NCBI GenBank assembly: GCA_019417325.1
Contig: DXVO01000021.1
Location: 160,712 to 224,711, forward strand
Source: Parabacteroides sp.
Lineage (GTDB): Bacteria > Bacteroidota > Bacteroidia > Bacteroidales > Tannerellaceae
DNA: 64,000 bases
Direction: 5' to 3'
How positions within the stretch are numbered: the first letter of the stretch is position 1; every line of letters starts with the position of its first letter. Shown here one piece after another: positions 7,180-13,533 of this stretch. The translations under genes and the position numbers were made by a program. Below the pieces are notes generated by a model, which was given only the letters and a program-made list of their open reading frames with translations, was not told where the DNA came from and did no database searches.

Positions 7180-7524
7180 ATGTTGAAGATCAATGATGAA
7201 ATTAACCCCTTCTTTTGGGTGGAACATAAAACTACAGCTTCAGTATGTCTGACTGTTGGCGAATATAAAACAGAAATCTTTCAATCAAGAGAAGATGAAG
7301 GATTTGAAGGTAATGGCTATGATTGGGAATCTTTGGCTCGTGTCTTTATTGATGAACAAGTACCAGAACTATCCGAAAGTATTGATTTTGACTCGGAAGG
7401 AAGTATGTTCTGTGTTTATTCAAAAGATAGAAATGCTTTAAAAAAGTTTATCTTAAAATTCAAAGAAGCATGTGAAGATCAAGAGTTTATTATAGACTTG
7501 TTTTCCCGTGCTGAACTGGATTAA
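7180..7524 (+). CDS. Cassette 9, second gene: Imm51-like immunity protein
   Basis: A 114-residue protein starting at ATG 7180; an upstream in-frame TTG overlaps the previous gene and is not preferred. The block GFEGNGYDWESLARVFID followed by FDSEGSMFCVYSKD and a C-terminal FKEACEDQEFIIDLFSRAE is the pattern I associate with the Imm51 family of polymorphic-toxin immunity proteins. Such proteins bind and inhibit a cognate toxin in the cytoplasm. The assignment rests on motif recall and was not searched. Confidence 0.65.
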   Translation: MLKINDEINPFFWVEHKTTASVCLTVGEYKTEIFQSREDEGFEGNGYDWESLARVFIDEQVPELSESIDFDSEGSMFCVYSKDRNALKKFILKFKEACEDQEFIIDLFSRAELD

Positions 7525-7528
7525 AAGA

Positions 7529-7586
7529 CGATGCTAATAAACGGCTCAACTTCCGAAAATAGGTTAGCTGCCAGTCATTAACATTG
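7529..7586 (+). repeat. attC-like element 9
   Basis: Left core CGATGCTAA is a perfect complement of the start of cassette 9. The interior AACGGCTCAACTTCCG/AAAATAGGTTAGCTG is imperfect. The right core GTCA|TTAACATTG has its exchange point at 7577/7578. Confidence 0.75.
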
Positions 7587-7619
7587 TAAAAAATAAAAGT
7601 ATATAGAATAGCGATAAAT

Positions 7620-8024
7620 ATGATTAATCAAACCAAGGTTTTAAAATTTATAGTTCCTATTGTAGTACTCATTCTATTGTATGCTGTCTCAACAATTAGA
7701 AACAACAATGTAAGAAAGGAGGGCATATATTCTATAGTAACTATTATTAAATGCGGTTCTGCTTATAGAGGGCAAAGTGCAAAATATGAGTTTGTATATA
7801 ATAAGACCTTATATAAAGGAAGTTTTTTTATATCATTTGCCGAGAGTAAAAATACTCCAATCGGAACCCGTTACTTTGTAGCATTCTTAGCCAAAGATCC
7901 CGACCGACATCTAATATTAGACAGCGTGCCATCTTGGTTTACTCTAAAAGCGCCAGATAAAGGGTGGAAAACATTACCTACGCAAAAACAACTACGAATA
8001 ATGATGAAAGATAGCTCGAATTAA
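7620..8024 (+). CDS. Cassette 10: membrane-anchored small protein
   Basis: A 134-residue protein with one N-terminal hydrophobic helix (VLKFIVPIVVLILLYAVS, about residues 7-24) and a beta-rich remainder (YSIVTIIKCGSAYRGQSAKY, FVYNKTLYKGSFF). It resembles DUF3592-like small membrane proteins in layout. It is probably inner-membrane anchored with the domain in the periplasm, the expected place for immunity to cell-wall or membrane toxins, but that is inference. Confidence 0.7.
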   Translation: MINQTKVLKFIVPIVVLILLYAVSTIRNNNVRKEGIYSIVTIIKCGSAYRGQSAKYEFVYNKTLYKGSFFISFAESKNTPIGTRYFVAFLAKDPDRHLILDSVPSWFTLKAPDKGWKTLPTQKQLRIMMKDSSN

Positions 8025-8056
8025 ATAATTCTTATTTATTTTTACAATAAGGTATT

Positions 8057-8090
8057 CAGCAATAAACAGCGTACCACATTATAAGCAACT
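8057..8090 (+). repeat. attC-like element 10, degenerate
   Basis: The left half reads AATAAACAGCGTACC as in element 3, but the loop and the whole right inner arm are missing, so it passes straight to ACA|TTATAAGCAACT (exchange point 8078/8079). The left core does not match the start of its own cassette. Probably damaged by a deletion of about 22 bases. Confidence 0.6.
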
Positions 8091-8104
8091 GAAATAAAAA
8101 CAAT

Positions 8105-8572
8105 ATGATAAATTACATTTCGGGAGATATATTGCAAAGTAAAGATGAGTACATAGCGCAGGGGGTGGCTGTTGGCTCACAAGAAGGACTGGGAACAGGA
8201 CTTGCCTTTAAACTGTCAAGTCAATTCCCTGAAATCCAAAAACTCTTTAAGAAGTATACAAGAAACACCAAGTTCCAGGCTGGCGATGTGTTTGTAGGAG
8301 AAATCAAAGGTTGCTCTCCAGGCATAATCTACATTGCTACACAGCCGGATATGTATCATGCAGAACTTGCATATCTGAATAAAGGATTGAAACGCTTAAA
8401 GAAAGTGTGTGCAGGCAAAGGCATTAAAACCGTATCTCTCCCGAAAATAGGCGCTGGCTTGGGCAAGTTGGATTGGAATAGTGAGGTCAAGCCTTTACTC
8501 GAAAGCGTTTTATCAGATTGTGAAACGGTATTCAATGTATATGAAGAGTATAAGATTGAATACGAAAATTAG
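8105..8572 (+). CDS. Cassette 11: second macrodomain protein
   Basis: A 155-residue single macrodomain, diverged from the cassette 7 protein: INYISGDILQSKDEYIAQGV at the N-terminus, GSQEGLGTGLAFKLSSQFPE as the first phosphate loop and SLPKIGAGLGKLDW as the second. The first loop lacks the N-C-x-G of the cassette 7 protein, so its chemistry may differ. It probably binds or removes ADP-ribose. Two macrodomain cassettes in one array suggest repeated selection by ADP-ribosylating toxins. Confidence 0.82.
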   Translation: MINYISGDILQSKDEYIAQGVAVGSQEGLGTGLAFKLSSQFPEIQKLFKKYTRNTKFQAGDVFVGEIKGCSPGIIYIATQPDMYHAELAYLNKGLKRLKKVCAGKGIKTVSLPKIGAGLGKLDWNSEVKPLLESVLSDCETVFNVYEEYKIEYEN

Positions 8573-8630
8573 TTTATAATATGCACCTGTTCCGCCTAAT
8601 AGCGGCAAGCTGCAACCCATTATCAACAGA
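8570..8630 (+). repeat. attC-like element 11
   Basis: Left core AGTTTATAAT is a shortened match to the complement of the start of cassette 11. The interior TGCACC...GCTGCA with CCGCCTAATAGCGG resembles elements 2 and 13. The right core CCCA|TTATCAAC has its exchange point at 8619/8620. Confidence 0.7.
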
Positions 8631-8637
8631 GTAGAAA

Positions 8638-9246
8638 ATGAAAGTATATAGAATTGCAATAGATATAAATCCTCAATATGCCCACATTCACGCACAATTG
8701 GGACAAAACCTTTCGGAAGGCATTAAAGTGATGTGGGATGATTGGATTGCCAAAGGGAATATAATACCTGATTTTGTATATAGTGCATATACCATTTGTG
8801 GAAAAGAAATAGCAAATGATTTGCAAAAACATTTTAAGGGTTTGAAGTTGGTAGAACTTATCTTTGAGAAGAATCCCAAAGAGCTAATTACCCAAAATCG
8901 CAATAGGTTAAAGTGGCTACCCAAAGAAAATATAGAATTGATAGGTATTGATACAAGTATAGAAGTTCCGGTATTGCCGCAAAGTACGTTGCAATTTGGT
9001 ATTAGTGGGCAAACAGGAAAAGAGTACATAAAAGAAATCATAGGAGCTGAAACCCTAAAAGGTAGTAGGATAATACCTCGTGAATTAGGAAAGGGAGTAT
9101 TTTTCAATATAGAAGATATAGGCAATTATAACTTCTTCAAGCCCAAAACATTTCCTTTTCTACTATGTACAGAAGAAGTAAAGTCCTATATACAAAAAAA
9201 GAAGTATTCCAATATCATTTTTTTAGAAGTTGGAAATATAATATAA
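8638..9246 (+). CDS. Cassette 12: hypothetical protein, possibly Imm11/DUF1629-like
   Basis: A 202-residue soluble protein beginning MKVYRIAIDINPQYAHIHAQ. The layout (N-terminal strand, a middle IPDFVYSAYTICGKEIANDL, a C-terminal KSYIQKKKYSNIIFLEVGNI) resembles the DUF1629/Imm11 immunity group, where a PDF motif and a late strand recur. This is a weak, unsearched resemblance. It is the only gene of its cassette. Confidence 0.65.
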   Translation: MKVYRIAIDINPQYAHIHAQLGQNLSEGIKVMWDDWIAKGNIIPDFVYSAYTICGKEIANDLQKHFKGLKLVELIFEKNPKELITQNRNRLKWLPKENIELIGIDTSIEVPVLPQSTLQFGISGQTGKEYIKEIIGAETLKGSRIIPRELGKGVFFNIEDIGNYNFFKPKTFPFLLCTEEVKSYIQKKKYSNIIFLEVGNII

Positions 9247-9303
9247 GTTGATAACAAAACGGGATAACGCTTAAGTAGCGTTACCCGTTTTGCCATTATC
9301 GGT
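9247..9303 (+). repeat. attC-like element 12, near-perfect hairpin
   Basis: Left core GTTGATAA is a perfect complement of the start of cassette 12. The interior AAAACGGG-TAACGC and GCGTTA-CCCGTTTT is an almost unbroken 14-bp stem around TTAAGTA with one bulge, the strongest fold in the array. The right core GCCA|TTATCGGTT has its exchange point at 9295/9296. Confidence 0.8.
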
Positions 9304-9336
9304 TAAATTAATTACAACACCATAAATAAAATCTAT

Positions 9337-9795
9337 ATGTTTCAAATTACAGATGCAATGAATACATACAATAGAGCCATTGATATGATTTATACGAAAC
9401 AATATAAACTATATACATTAAAGGATGATGAAGATTATATTCTCTATTTAGAGAAAAAAAACTTTAAAATAGCCGGTAGTGATCCTTTGTCGTTGTTAGC
9501 AATAAGCTATATCAATGATAGTGATATGCAACTGCCCAAAGAACAACATGACTTGTTAGTAAATCAGTTCGATGCAATAGCAATAAATTTCATACTGCAA
9601 AAGAAGTTTAGGATTAATGTAACATCTGCATATTCATCAAACGGCTATGATTGGGTTGGAAAGAAAAAAGATGAAATATATTATGCCGGAAGTGTGTTAA
9701 AACTATTGGGGTTGATACTATTAGTTGAATGTTTTGGAAGAGATTGGCAGTCTGCAAATATACCATTGTATTTAAATAATATTCCAGAGTTTTAA
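9337..9795 (+). CDS. Cassette 13: hypothetical protein
   Basis: A 152-residue protein of unknown family. It has a charged N-terminal half and a short hydrophobic stretch (YYAGSVLKLLGLILLVECFG, about residues 113-132) that is more likely a buried helix than a membrane span. The ATG at 9337 is used; a second ATG at 9358 (residue 8) is possible. Confidence 0.65.
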   Translation: MFQITDAMNTYNRAIDMIYTKQYKLYTLKDDEDYILYLEKKNFKIAGSDPLSLLAISYINDSDMQLPKEQHDLLVNQFDAIAINFILQKKFRINVTSAYSSNGYDWVGKKKDEIYYAGSVLKLLGLILLVECFGRDWQSANIPLYLNNIPEF

Positions 9796-9797
9796 AT

Positions 9798-9857
9798 AAT
9801 CGATAGCAAGCACCTATACCACTTAACGGTAGCAAGTTGCACTCCATTATTGTCAAT
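9798..9857 (+). repeat. attC-like element 13
   Basis: Left core AATCGATAGC matches the complement of the start of cassette 13 at 7 of 9 positions. The interior is AAGCACC...CCACTTAACGG...AAGTTGCAC. The right core TCCA|TTATTGTCAA has its exchange point at 9846/9847. Confidence 0.75.
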
Positions 9858-9868
9858 ATGAATAAAAT

Positions 9869-10633
9869 ATGAAAGATGAAGTAAAACAATATATAGATGA
9901 CTGCATTGTTGAGAATCCGGATATTGACTTAAACGGTTTGTCTATATTAACACAACCTGACGAACTGCACTATCTGGCAAATGTGGTGAATTGGGATATT
10001 CACATACCAATATTAGTTTGGATTGTGGAGCAAGCTATATGCAGCGAGGCCACCGCTTTAATGATTTTTTGGCAGGCACAACCGCAAGACTACACTATTT
10101 ATAAGTGGAATACCACCCGAATAAATGAAGATATAGCTGTATTTCAGCTTATAAAAGTAATCATCACCAATTATAATAATGGATTTTATCTCAAAACTGA
10201 TATACATTATAATCCGATAAATGACAGATACAATGTTTTTACTATTCCCGATTTCATGTATAAAGACGTTAACGGAGAAGAACCATATAGTATTTATGAT
10301 GAAACGGAAGTAAGGTCTTGGTTTGGAGAATATCTGAACAAACAGATAGATTCTTGTTCTTCAACAATGGATTTATATGGTATAGCTTGCTATCTTCCCA
10401 CTCTTGGTAATATAGATACAGTCTTTCATGTTTTAAGGCATCCATTGTGTGACAAAGGTATCGCTTTTATGCTATTTTGGCGATTTGAACCTATTGTCAG
10501 TGATAGTATTCGCAATGAGTTAGTTTCTGAAATCTGCCAAAAGAATTATTCCGAAATAATTGAATATAAACATGAACGGAATAATTCAAAGACTGAGTGG
10601 AAAATTCCTGAAATAATGATGAAACCTGTATAA
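9869..10633 (+). CDS. Cassette 14: tandem DUF4274-like protein
   Basis: A 254-residue protein with two copies of one pattern: ELHYLANVVNWDIHIPILVW...CSEATALMIFWQAQP (about 31-75) and IACYLPTLGNIDTVFHVL...CDKGIAFMLFWRFEP (about 172-210). The pattern is typical of DUF4274, a short helical repeat often found near polymorphic-toxin immunity genes. It is soluble, and the biochemical role is unknown. The internal duplication is visible directly; the family name is from memory. Confidence 0.7.
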   Translation: MKDEVKQYIDDCIVENPDIDLNGLSILTQPDELHYLANVVNWDIHIPILVWIVEQAICSEATALMIFWQAQPQDYTIYKWNTTRINEDIAVFQLIKVIITNYNNGFYLKTDIHYNPINDRYNVFTIPDFMYKDVNGEEPYSIYDETEVRSWFGEYLNKQIDSCSSTMDLYGIACYLPTLGNIDTVFHVLRHPLCDKGIAFMLFWRFEPIVSDSIRNELVSEICQKNYSEIIEYKHERNNSKTEWKIPEIMMKPV

Positions 10634-10634
10634 C

Positions 10635-10696
10635 AATGACAATAACATATGAATGAGCAGCCCTAACGGTCAGCTATTTACAAACCATTATCAATA
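10635..10696 (+). repeat. attC-like element 14, last complete element
   Basis: Left core AATGACAATAAC matches the complement of the start of cassette 14 at 10 of 11 positions. The interior GAATGAGCAG/CAGCTATTT encloses CCTAACGGT and is close to element 4. The right core ACCA|TTATCAAT has its exchange point at 10687/10688. No partner ending ATTGATAAC is found downstream, so the array ends openly here. Confidence 0.78.
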
Positions 10697-10708
10697 AATA
10701 AACAGAGT

Positions 10709-11551
10709 ATGCAAATACATGAAGCTGAAACAAATAAATGCAAGAAAAAATTAATGTTTGAATCGAACGAATTTGAACAAGCTATAGAGTTTGCTCTTGC
10801 TAATGGATGTGACGGGTTACAAATACGTAATGCTTTTGATGCAATAATGGATTTCAGACTTCTTGAAAAAGTCGCTAATCGAATAGTATTCTTATCAATT
10901 ACCAATATAAGTTCTGCTAATGTTATCAATTTTGAATCAATATATTCTTTTCAGAATTTAGAAACTCTATATTGTGAGAAAGTGAATTTACCGATAGATT
11001 TCGCAAGATTTGGCGCACTTTTGAATATTGGCATCTTTTATAGTAAGAACTTTCAAAATTTAGATAAATTAGAACTATTAGAAACGGCTGTCATTAGTAA
11101 ATTTACGGGAAAAGATATGCGCTTATTTTCTGACTGGAAGTCGATAAAAATATTACATATATATCAATCACAAGTGGAATGTTTGCGAGGCATAGAAGAT
11201 TTACCTCGGATTGATACCTTAGTTTTTGCGCATAACAGAAAGCTAACCAATATTGATAGTATTAATCTTTTGGATTATGTAGGAGAAGTATCATTTGAAA
11301 AAAATAGCAGACTACATGATTTTTCTGTATTGGCAAATAATCGAAACATACATGATCTTTTCATTTCAGATTTGGATGATTTGGAGTTTATCAAAAGTAT
11401 GAAATCTTTATCATCATTCAAGTTTTGGAATTGTAAAAACGGAGATTTATCTCCCTTGCTGGCAAACCCGATATTGAAAGAAGTATATTTCACACCAAAC
11501 AAGAAACATTATTCGCATACATTAGAGCAGATTAAAATAATGATAAAATGA
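10709..11551 (+). CDS. Leucine-rich-repeat protein in the terminal cassette
   Basis: A 280-residue soluble protein. From about residue 55 it is built of irregular 20-24 residue leucine-rich repeats (NLETLYCEKVNLPIDFARFG, KILHIYQSQVECLRGIEDLP, LTNIDSINLLDYVGEVSF), giving a curved binding surface. It probably acts through protein-protein binding, possibly recognising a toxin. Its stop codon overlaps the start of the next gene (ATGA at 11548-11551), so they are translationally coupled. Confidence 0.75.
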   Translation: MQIHEAETNKCKKKLMFESNEFEQAIEFALANGCDGLQIRNAFDAIMDFRLLEKVANRIVFLSITNISSANVINFESIYSFQNLETLYCEKVNLPIDFARFGALLNIGIFYSKNFQNLDKLELLETAVISKFTGKDMRLFSDWKSIKILHIYQSQVECLRGIEDLPRIDTLVFAHNRKLTNIDSINLLDYVGEVSFEKNSRLHDFSVLANNRNIHDLFISDLDDLEFIKSMKSLSSFKFWNCKNGDLSPLLANPILKEVYFTPNKKHYSHTLEQIKIMIK

Positions 11552-12087
11552 GAGAAAAGAGTTTGGGAAAGAATGTATTCTGGATTTACCCTACAAATAA
11601 GTTTGTTTGGGCAGGAGTTGTAATATGCAGTATATTCAGTGCATTTATGATCTACTTTTTATGTGTAGCTAATTTAAGTGAGAATAAAGTCCTCCTTATT
11701 TTCTTGTTGCCCATATCTTTGTCTATCCTGTTAATCTATTGGGCACTACCCAGTAAGATTTTGCTTCGTGAGGATAGAATAGAAGAACGAAGCCTGTTCG
11801 GGAAAAGAAGCATCCGGGTGGATGAGATAAATTCGTGGGGAGTTGTGCAAATGTATAAGCCCTACCGTTGTAAAGAGGGTATTTATTCTTACATACCTGC
11901 CAAGTCATTCAAACCTTCCCGTAAAATAGAGGAGAACATGATTTTCTCGTATAGCCTGTTTTTATCCAATATTCCGCACTATGACGGGAAAAAGAAAGAT
12001 TCGTCTCAAACAGATAAAACTATTTTTGTCAGTTATCGGAAAGAAGTGTATATTGCATTGGAAAAGCATCTGAAAGAAAAAAAATAA
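11548..12087 (+). CDS. Two-helix membrane protein with PH-like domain
   Basis: A 179-residue protein with two hydrophobic helices (about residues 20-40 and 48-67) followed by a basic, beta-rich domain (ILLREDRIEERSLFGKRSI...EINSWGVVQMY) similar in layout to bacterial PH-domain membrane proteins. It is probably in the inner membrane with the C-terminal domain in the cytoplasm. It overlaps the LRR gene by four bases and may be its membrane partner. No family is assigned. Confidence 0.7.
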   Translation: MREKSLGKNVFWIYPTNKFVWAGVVICSIFSAFMIYFLCVANLSENKVLLIFLLPISLSILLIYWALPSKILLREDRIEERSLFGKRSIRVDEINSWGVVQMYKPYRCKEGIYSYIPAKSFKPSRKIEENMIFSYSLFLSNIPHYDGKKKDSSQTDKTIFVSYRKEVYIALEKHLKEKK

Positions 12088-12106
12088 TATATTAATATTA
12101 GTGTAT

Positions 12107-12445
12107 ATGAAAGAATATGGAACTATCGGAGATTTAATCAATGATTATAAAGCATTACCATGTGACGCTTATATCTATTGCTCAAAAAGTGTTATTGAAA
12201 CAGAGAACTTGGAGAATGGCAAATATTTAGTCATTGAATCGGAAGAAGAGGATGAATATGTGGAAACAGAAGATGGTGAAGTCCCCAAACAAGCATACGA
12301 TTTGGATATGAGTTCGTTGGTCGATGTTGAAACATTTAAGGATATATTGAGCTTTCAATATAAATTGAATCCCAAAACATTATACAAAGATTGTATAAAG
12401 GCTGTCGAGTATTATCTAAGTAGTGATGATTTTCTGGATGAATAA
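12107..12445 (+). CDS. Small acidic hypothetical protein
   Basis: A 112-residue soluble protein with a very acidic centre (ESEEEDEYVETEDGEVP). The start at ATG 12107 is preferred to an in-frame GTG at 12101. It begins 19 bases after the membrane-protein gene and is probably in the same unit. Similar small acidic proteins often serve as immunity proteins, but no family is recognised. No attC-like element follows it. Confidence 0.65.
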   Translation: MKEYGTIGDLINDYKALPCDAYIYCSKSVIETENLENGKYLVIESEEEDEYVETEDGEVPKQAYDLDMSSLVDVETFKDILSFQYKLNPKTLYKDCIKAVEYYLSSDDFLDE

Positions 12446-12573
12446 AAGAATCATTTCATTTATCTGTGCAGGATTTCGTAATAAGTTGCGTGTCCTCACT
12501 CATGCTATCAATGCGCTTCTACGGCAGAGGAAAGAAGCCGTTTCGGATTAATCATTATCCTGTTGTATATATT

Positions 12574-12960
12574 TTAGGAGATTCTTTTCTTCAAATAATA
12601 TACCCAAAAATCAATAGTTTTGCCGATAGCAACGCCAAAAACGCAGAGTGCCAACGCTATGTAAGCTCCGACAATGAACGGTTGTTCGTCTATCCACCTA
12701 TTGACAAGTGCGGACATCCGGGCAAAGACACCACCCGCAACAGTCAGTACAATTGTCAGGACAATATGTATCTCTACCAGCTTGTCCTGCCTGTTTGAAT
12801 CTATTCTGTCATCTTTTAAATACCTGACCAGCCATAGGCACGGGACAAACAGGAACAACATGAAAAATGCAATAATAGCCACTTCGTCTCCGGGAATGTC
12901 GTGCAATCCTCTGCCGAAAAAGCGAAAACCGGATATTCTTACCAAATAGGAAGTTATCAT
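12574..12960 (-). CDS. Small multi-pass membrane protein
   Basis: A 128-residue hypothetical protein on the opposite strand to the array, with three predicted helices: AIIAFFMLFLFVPCLWLV (about 28-45), IVLTIVLTVAGGVFARM (about 67-83) and FIVGAYIALALCVFGVAIG (about 94-112). The family is not recognised. It lies 15 bases downstream of the 58-residue gene at 13152-12976 and is probably co-transcribed with it. The convergent orientation marks the right boundary of the cassette region. Confidence 0.65.
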   Translation of the reverse strand: MITSYLVRISGFRFFGRGLHDIPGDEVAIIAFFMLFLFVPCLWLVRYLKDDRIDSNRQDKLVEIHIVLTIVLTVAGGVFARMSALVNRWIDEQPFIVGAYIALALCVFGVAIGKTIDFWVYYLKKRIS

Positions 12961-12975
12961 TTATATCGTTCTCTT

Positions 12976-13152
12976 TTAATTCTTATTTTTAATTCCCCAT
13001 CCTTTCTCGATAGCCTGGCAAATGGCGTCCCGGTTATCCCAATTCCTGCCACCGGAAGCGTGCCAACGGCGAGTAGGATTACACCGGCTATTGTAAGCCG
13101 TCAGCTCTATTCGTCGGTTTTTTAGTGTGCGCTTTAATAATTCCTGATTCAT
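12976..13152 (-). CDS. 58-residue basic protein
   Basis: The minus strand reads ATG at 13152 to TAA at 12976: MNQELLKRTLKNRRIELTAY ... GGRNWDNRDAICQAIEKGWG. It is small and basic with several Trp and Arg residues, which suggests nucleic-acid or membrane contact, but no family is recognised. It is the first gene of a two-gene unit with the membrane protein at 12960-12574. Confidence 0.5.
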   Translation of the reverse strand: MNQELLKRTLKNRRIELTAYNSRCNPTRRWHASGGRNWDNRDAICQAIEKGWGIKNKN

Positions 13153-13306
13153 ATCGGATTCTTTGATTTACAAAGTTGAGGATATGGCAGGGAAAGAGCA
13201 AATTTTAATCGGAAAAAGATAATGACCAGAGTATGTTTCCTGATATTGGCTGCCTCGTACAAAAGCTATTATTGTACCTGGTGTGTTAAAAAATATTAGT
13301 AGCAAT

Positions 13307-13349
13307 AGTAATTTGAATTAGTAGCGGTACTAATTTAAATTACTACCGC
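13307..13349. repeat. Two overlapping, mutually exclusive palindromes
   Basis: Arms at 13307-13323 and 13328-13344 form a 17-bp inverted repeat with one mismatch and loop GCGG. An alternative palindrome at 13324-13349 has outer arms GCGGTA/TACCGC around the perfect palindrome TAATTTAAATTA. The two folds share bases and cannot coexist. The element lies in the 381-base gap before the LacI-type gene; the rest of that gap is AT-rich without a visible gene. Confidence 0.65.
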
Positions 13350-13494
13350 AGGTAAATATTAAGGGATAGGTGAGGTTTTTATCTTAGTATCAAAATATAT
13401 GTTAAATAGTTATTATGTGTTCATTTTTGTTTGTTTTATATTTTGTTTTTAGAAATATATGTTTTTATATTTGTAAAAATTATTTATATGAAAA

Positions 13495-13514
13495 CTGCTT
13501 TAGCGTTTAAGCAA
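13495..13514 (+). promoter_or_regulatory. LacI-type operator upstream of its own regulator gene
   Basis: CTGCTTTAGCGTTTAAGCAA lies 20 bases before the regulator start at 13534. It is an imperfect palindrome centred on CG and matches the second copy at 14558-14577 at 18 of 20 positions. CpG-centred palindromes are typical LacI/GalR operators. The position suggests autoregulation. Confidence 0.75.
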
Positions 13515-13533
13515 AGCTAAAAGTAAAGATAAA

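Larger units (their letters stand above)
1771..10696 (+). mobile_element. Integron-like immunity gene cassette array without a visible recombinase
   Basis: Fourteen cassettes lie head to tail, each with one or two small plus-strand genes and an imperfect palindrome of about 55-65 bp at its end. Inferred exchange points follow bases 1808, 2511, 3416, 4026, 4390, 5070, 5258, 5805, 6776, 7577, 8078, 8619, 9295, 9846 and 10687. The start of each cassette (TTA...) pairs with its own end (...TAAC): perfectly in cassettes 1, 2, 3, 4, 7, 9 and 12, with one or two mismatches in 5, 6, 13 and 14, and weakly in 8, 10 and 11. Within a single palindrome the two outer ends usually do not match each other. 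That swap is the signature of site-specific cassette exchange and is not expected of ordinary REP elements. Canonical attC ends (RYYYAAC/GTTRRRY) are not matched exactly. No recombinase gene is adjacent. Cargo is immunity-like, as in published Bacteroidales rAID clusters. Confidence 0.8.

Noticed and set aside
1771..10696. CRISPR array
   Set aside because: The repeats are spaced by whole genes (188-971 bases), vary in sequence, and no cas genes are present.
1771..10696. Ordinary REP/BIME palindromes or terminators between genes
   Set aside because: The outer ends pair across the gene to the previous element, not within each element, and no T-runs follow the stems.
2464..10696. Canonical class 1 integron attC sites
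   Set aside because: The GTTRRRY core is absent (CATTA is found in all 14), and no intI gene or attI1 sequence is seen.
12466..12949. Plus-strand open frames of 91-110 codons
   Set aside because: They overlap the minus-strand membrane-protein gene, whose three hydrophobic helices are far more convincing.
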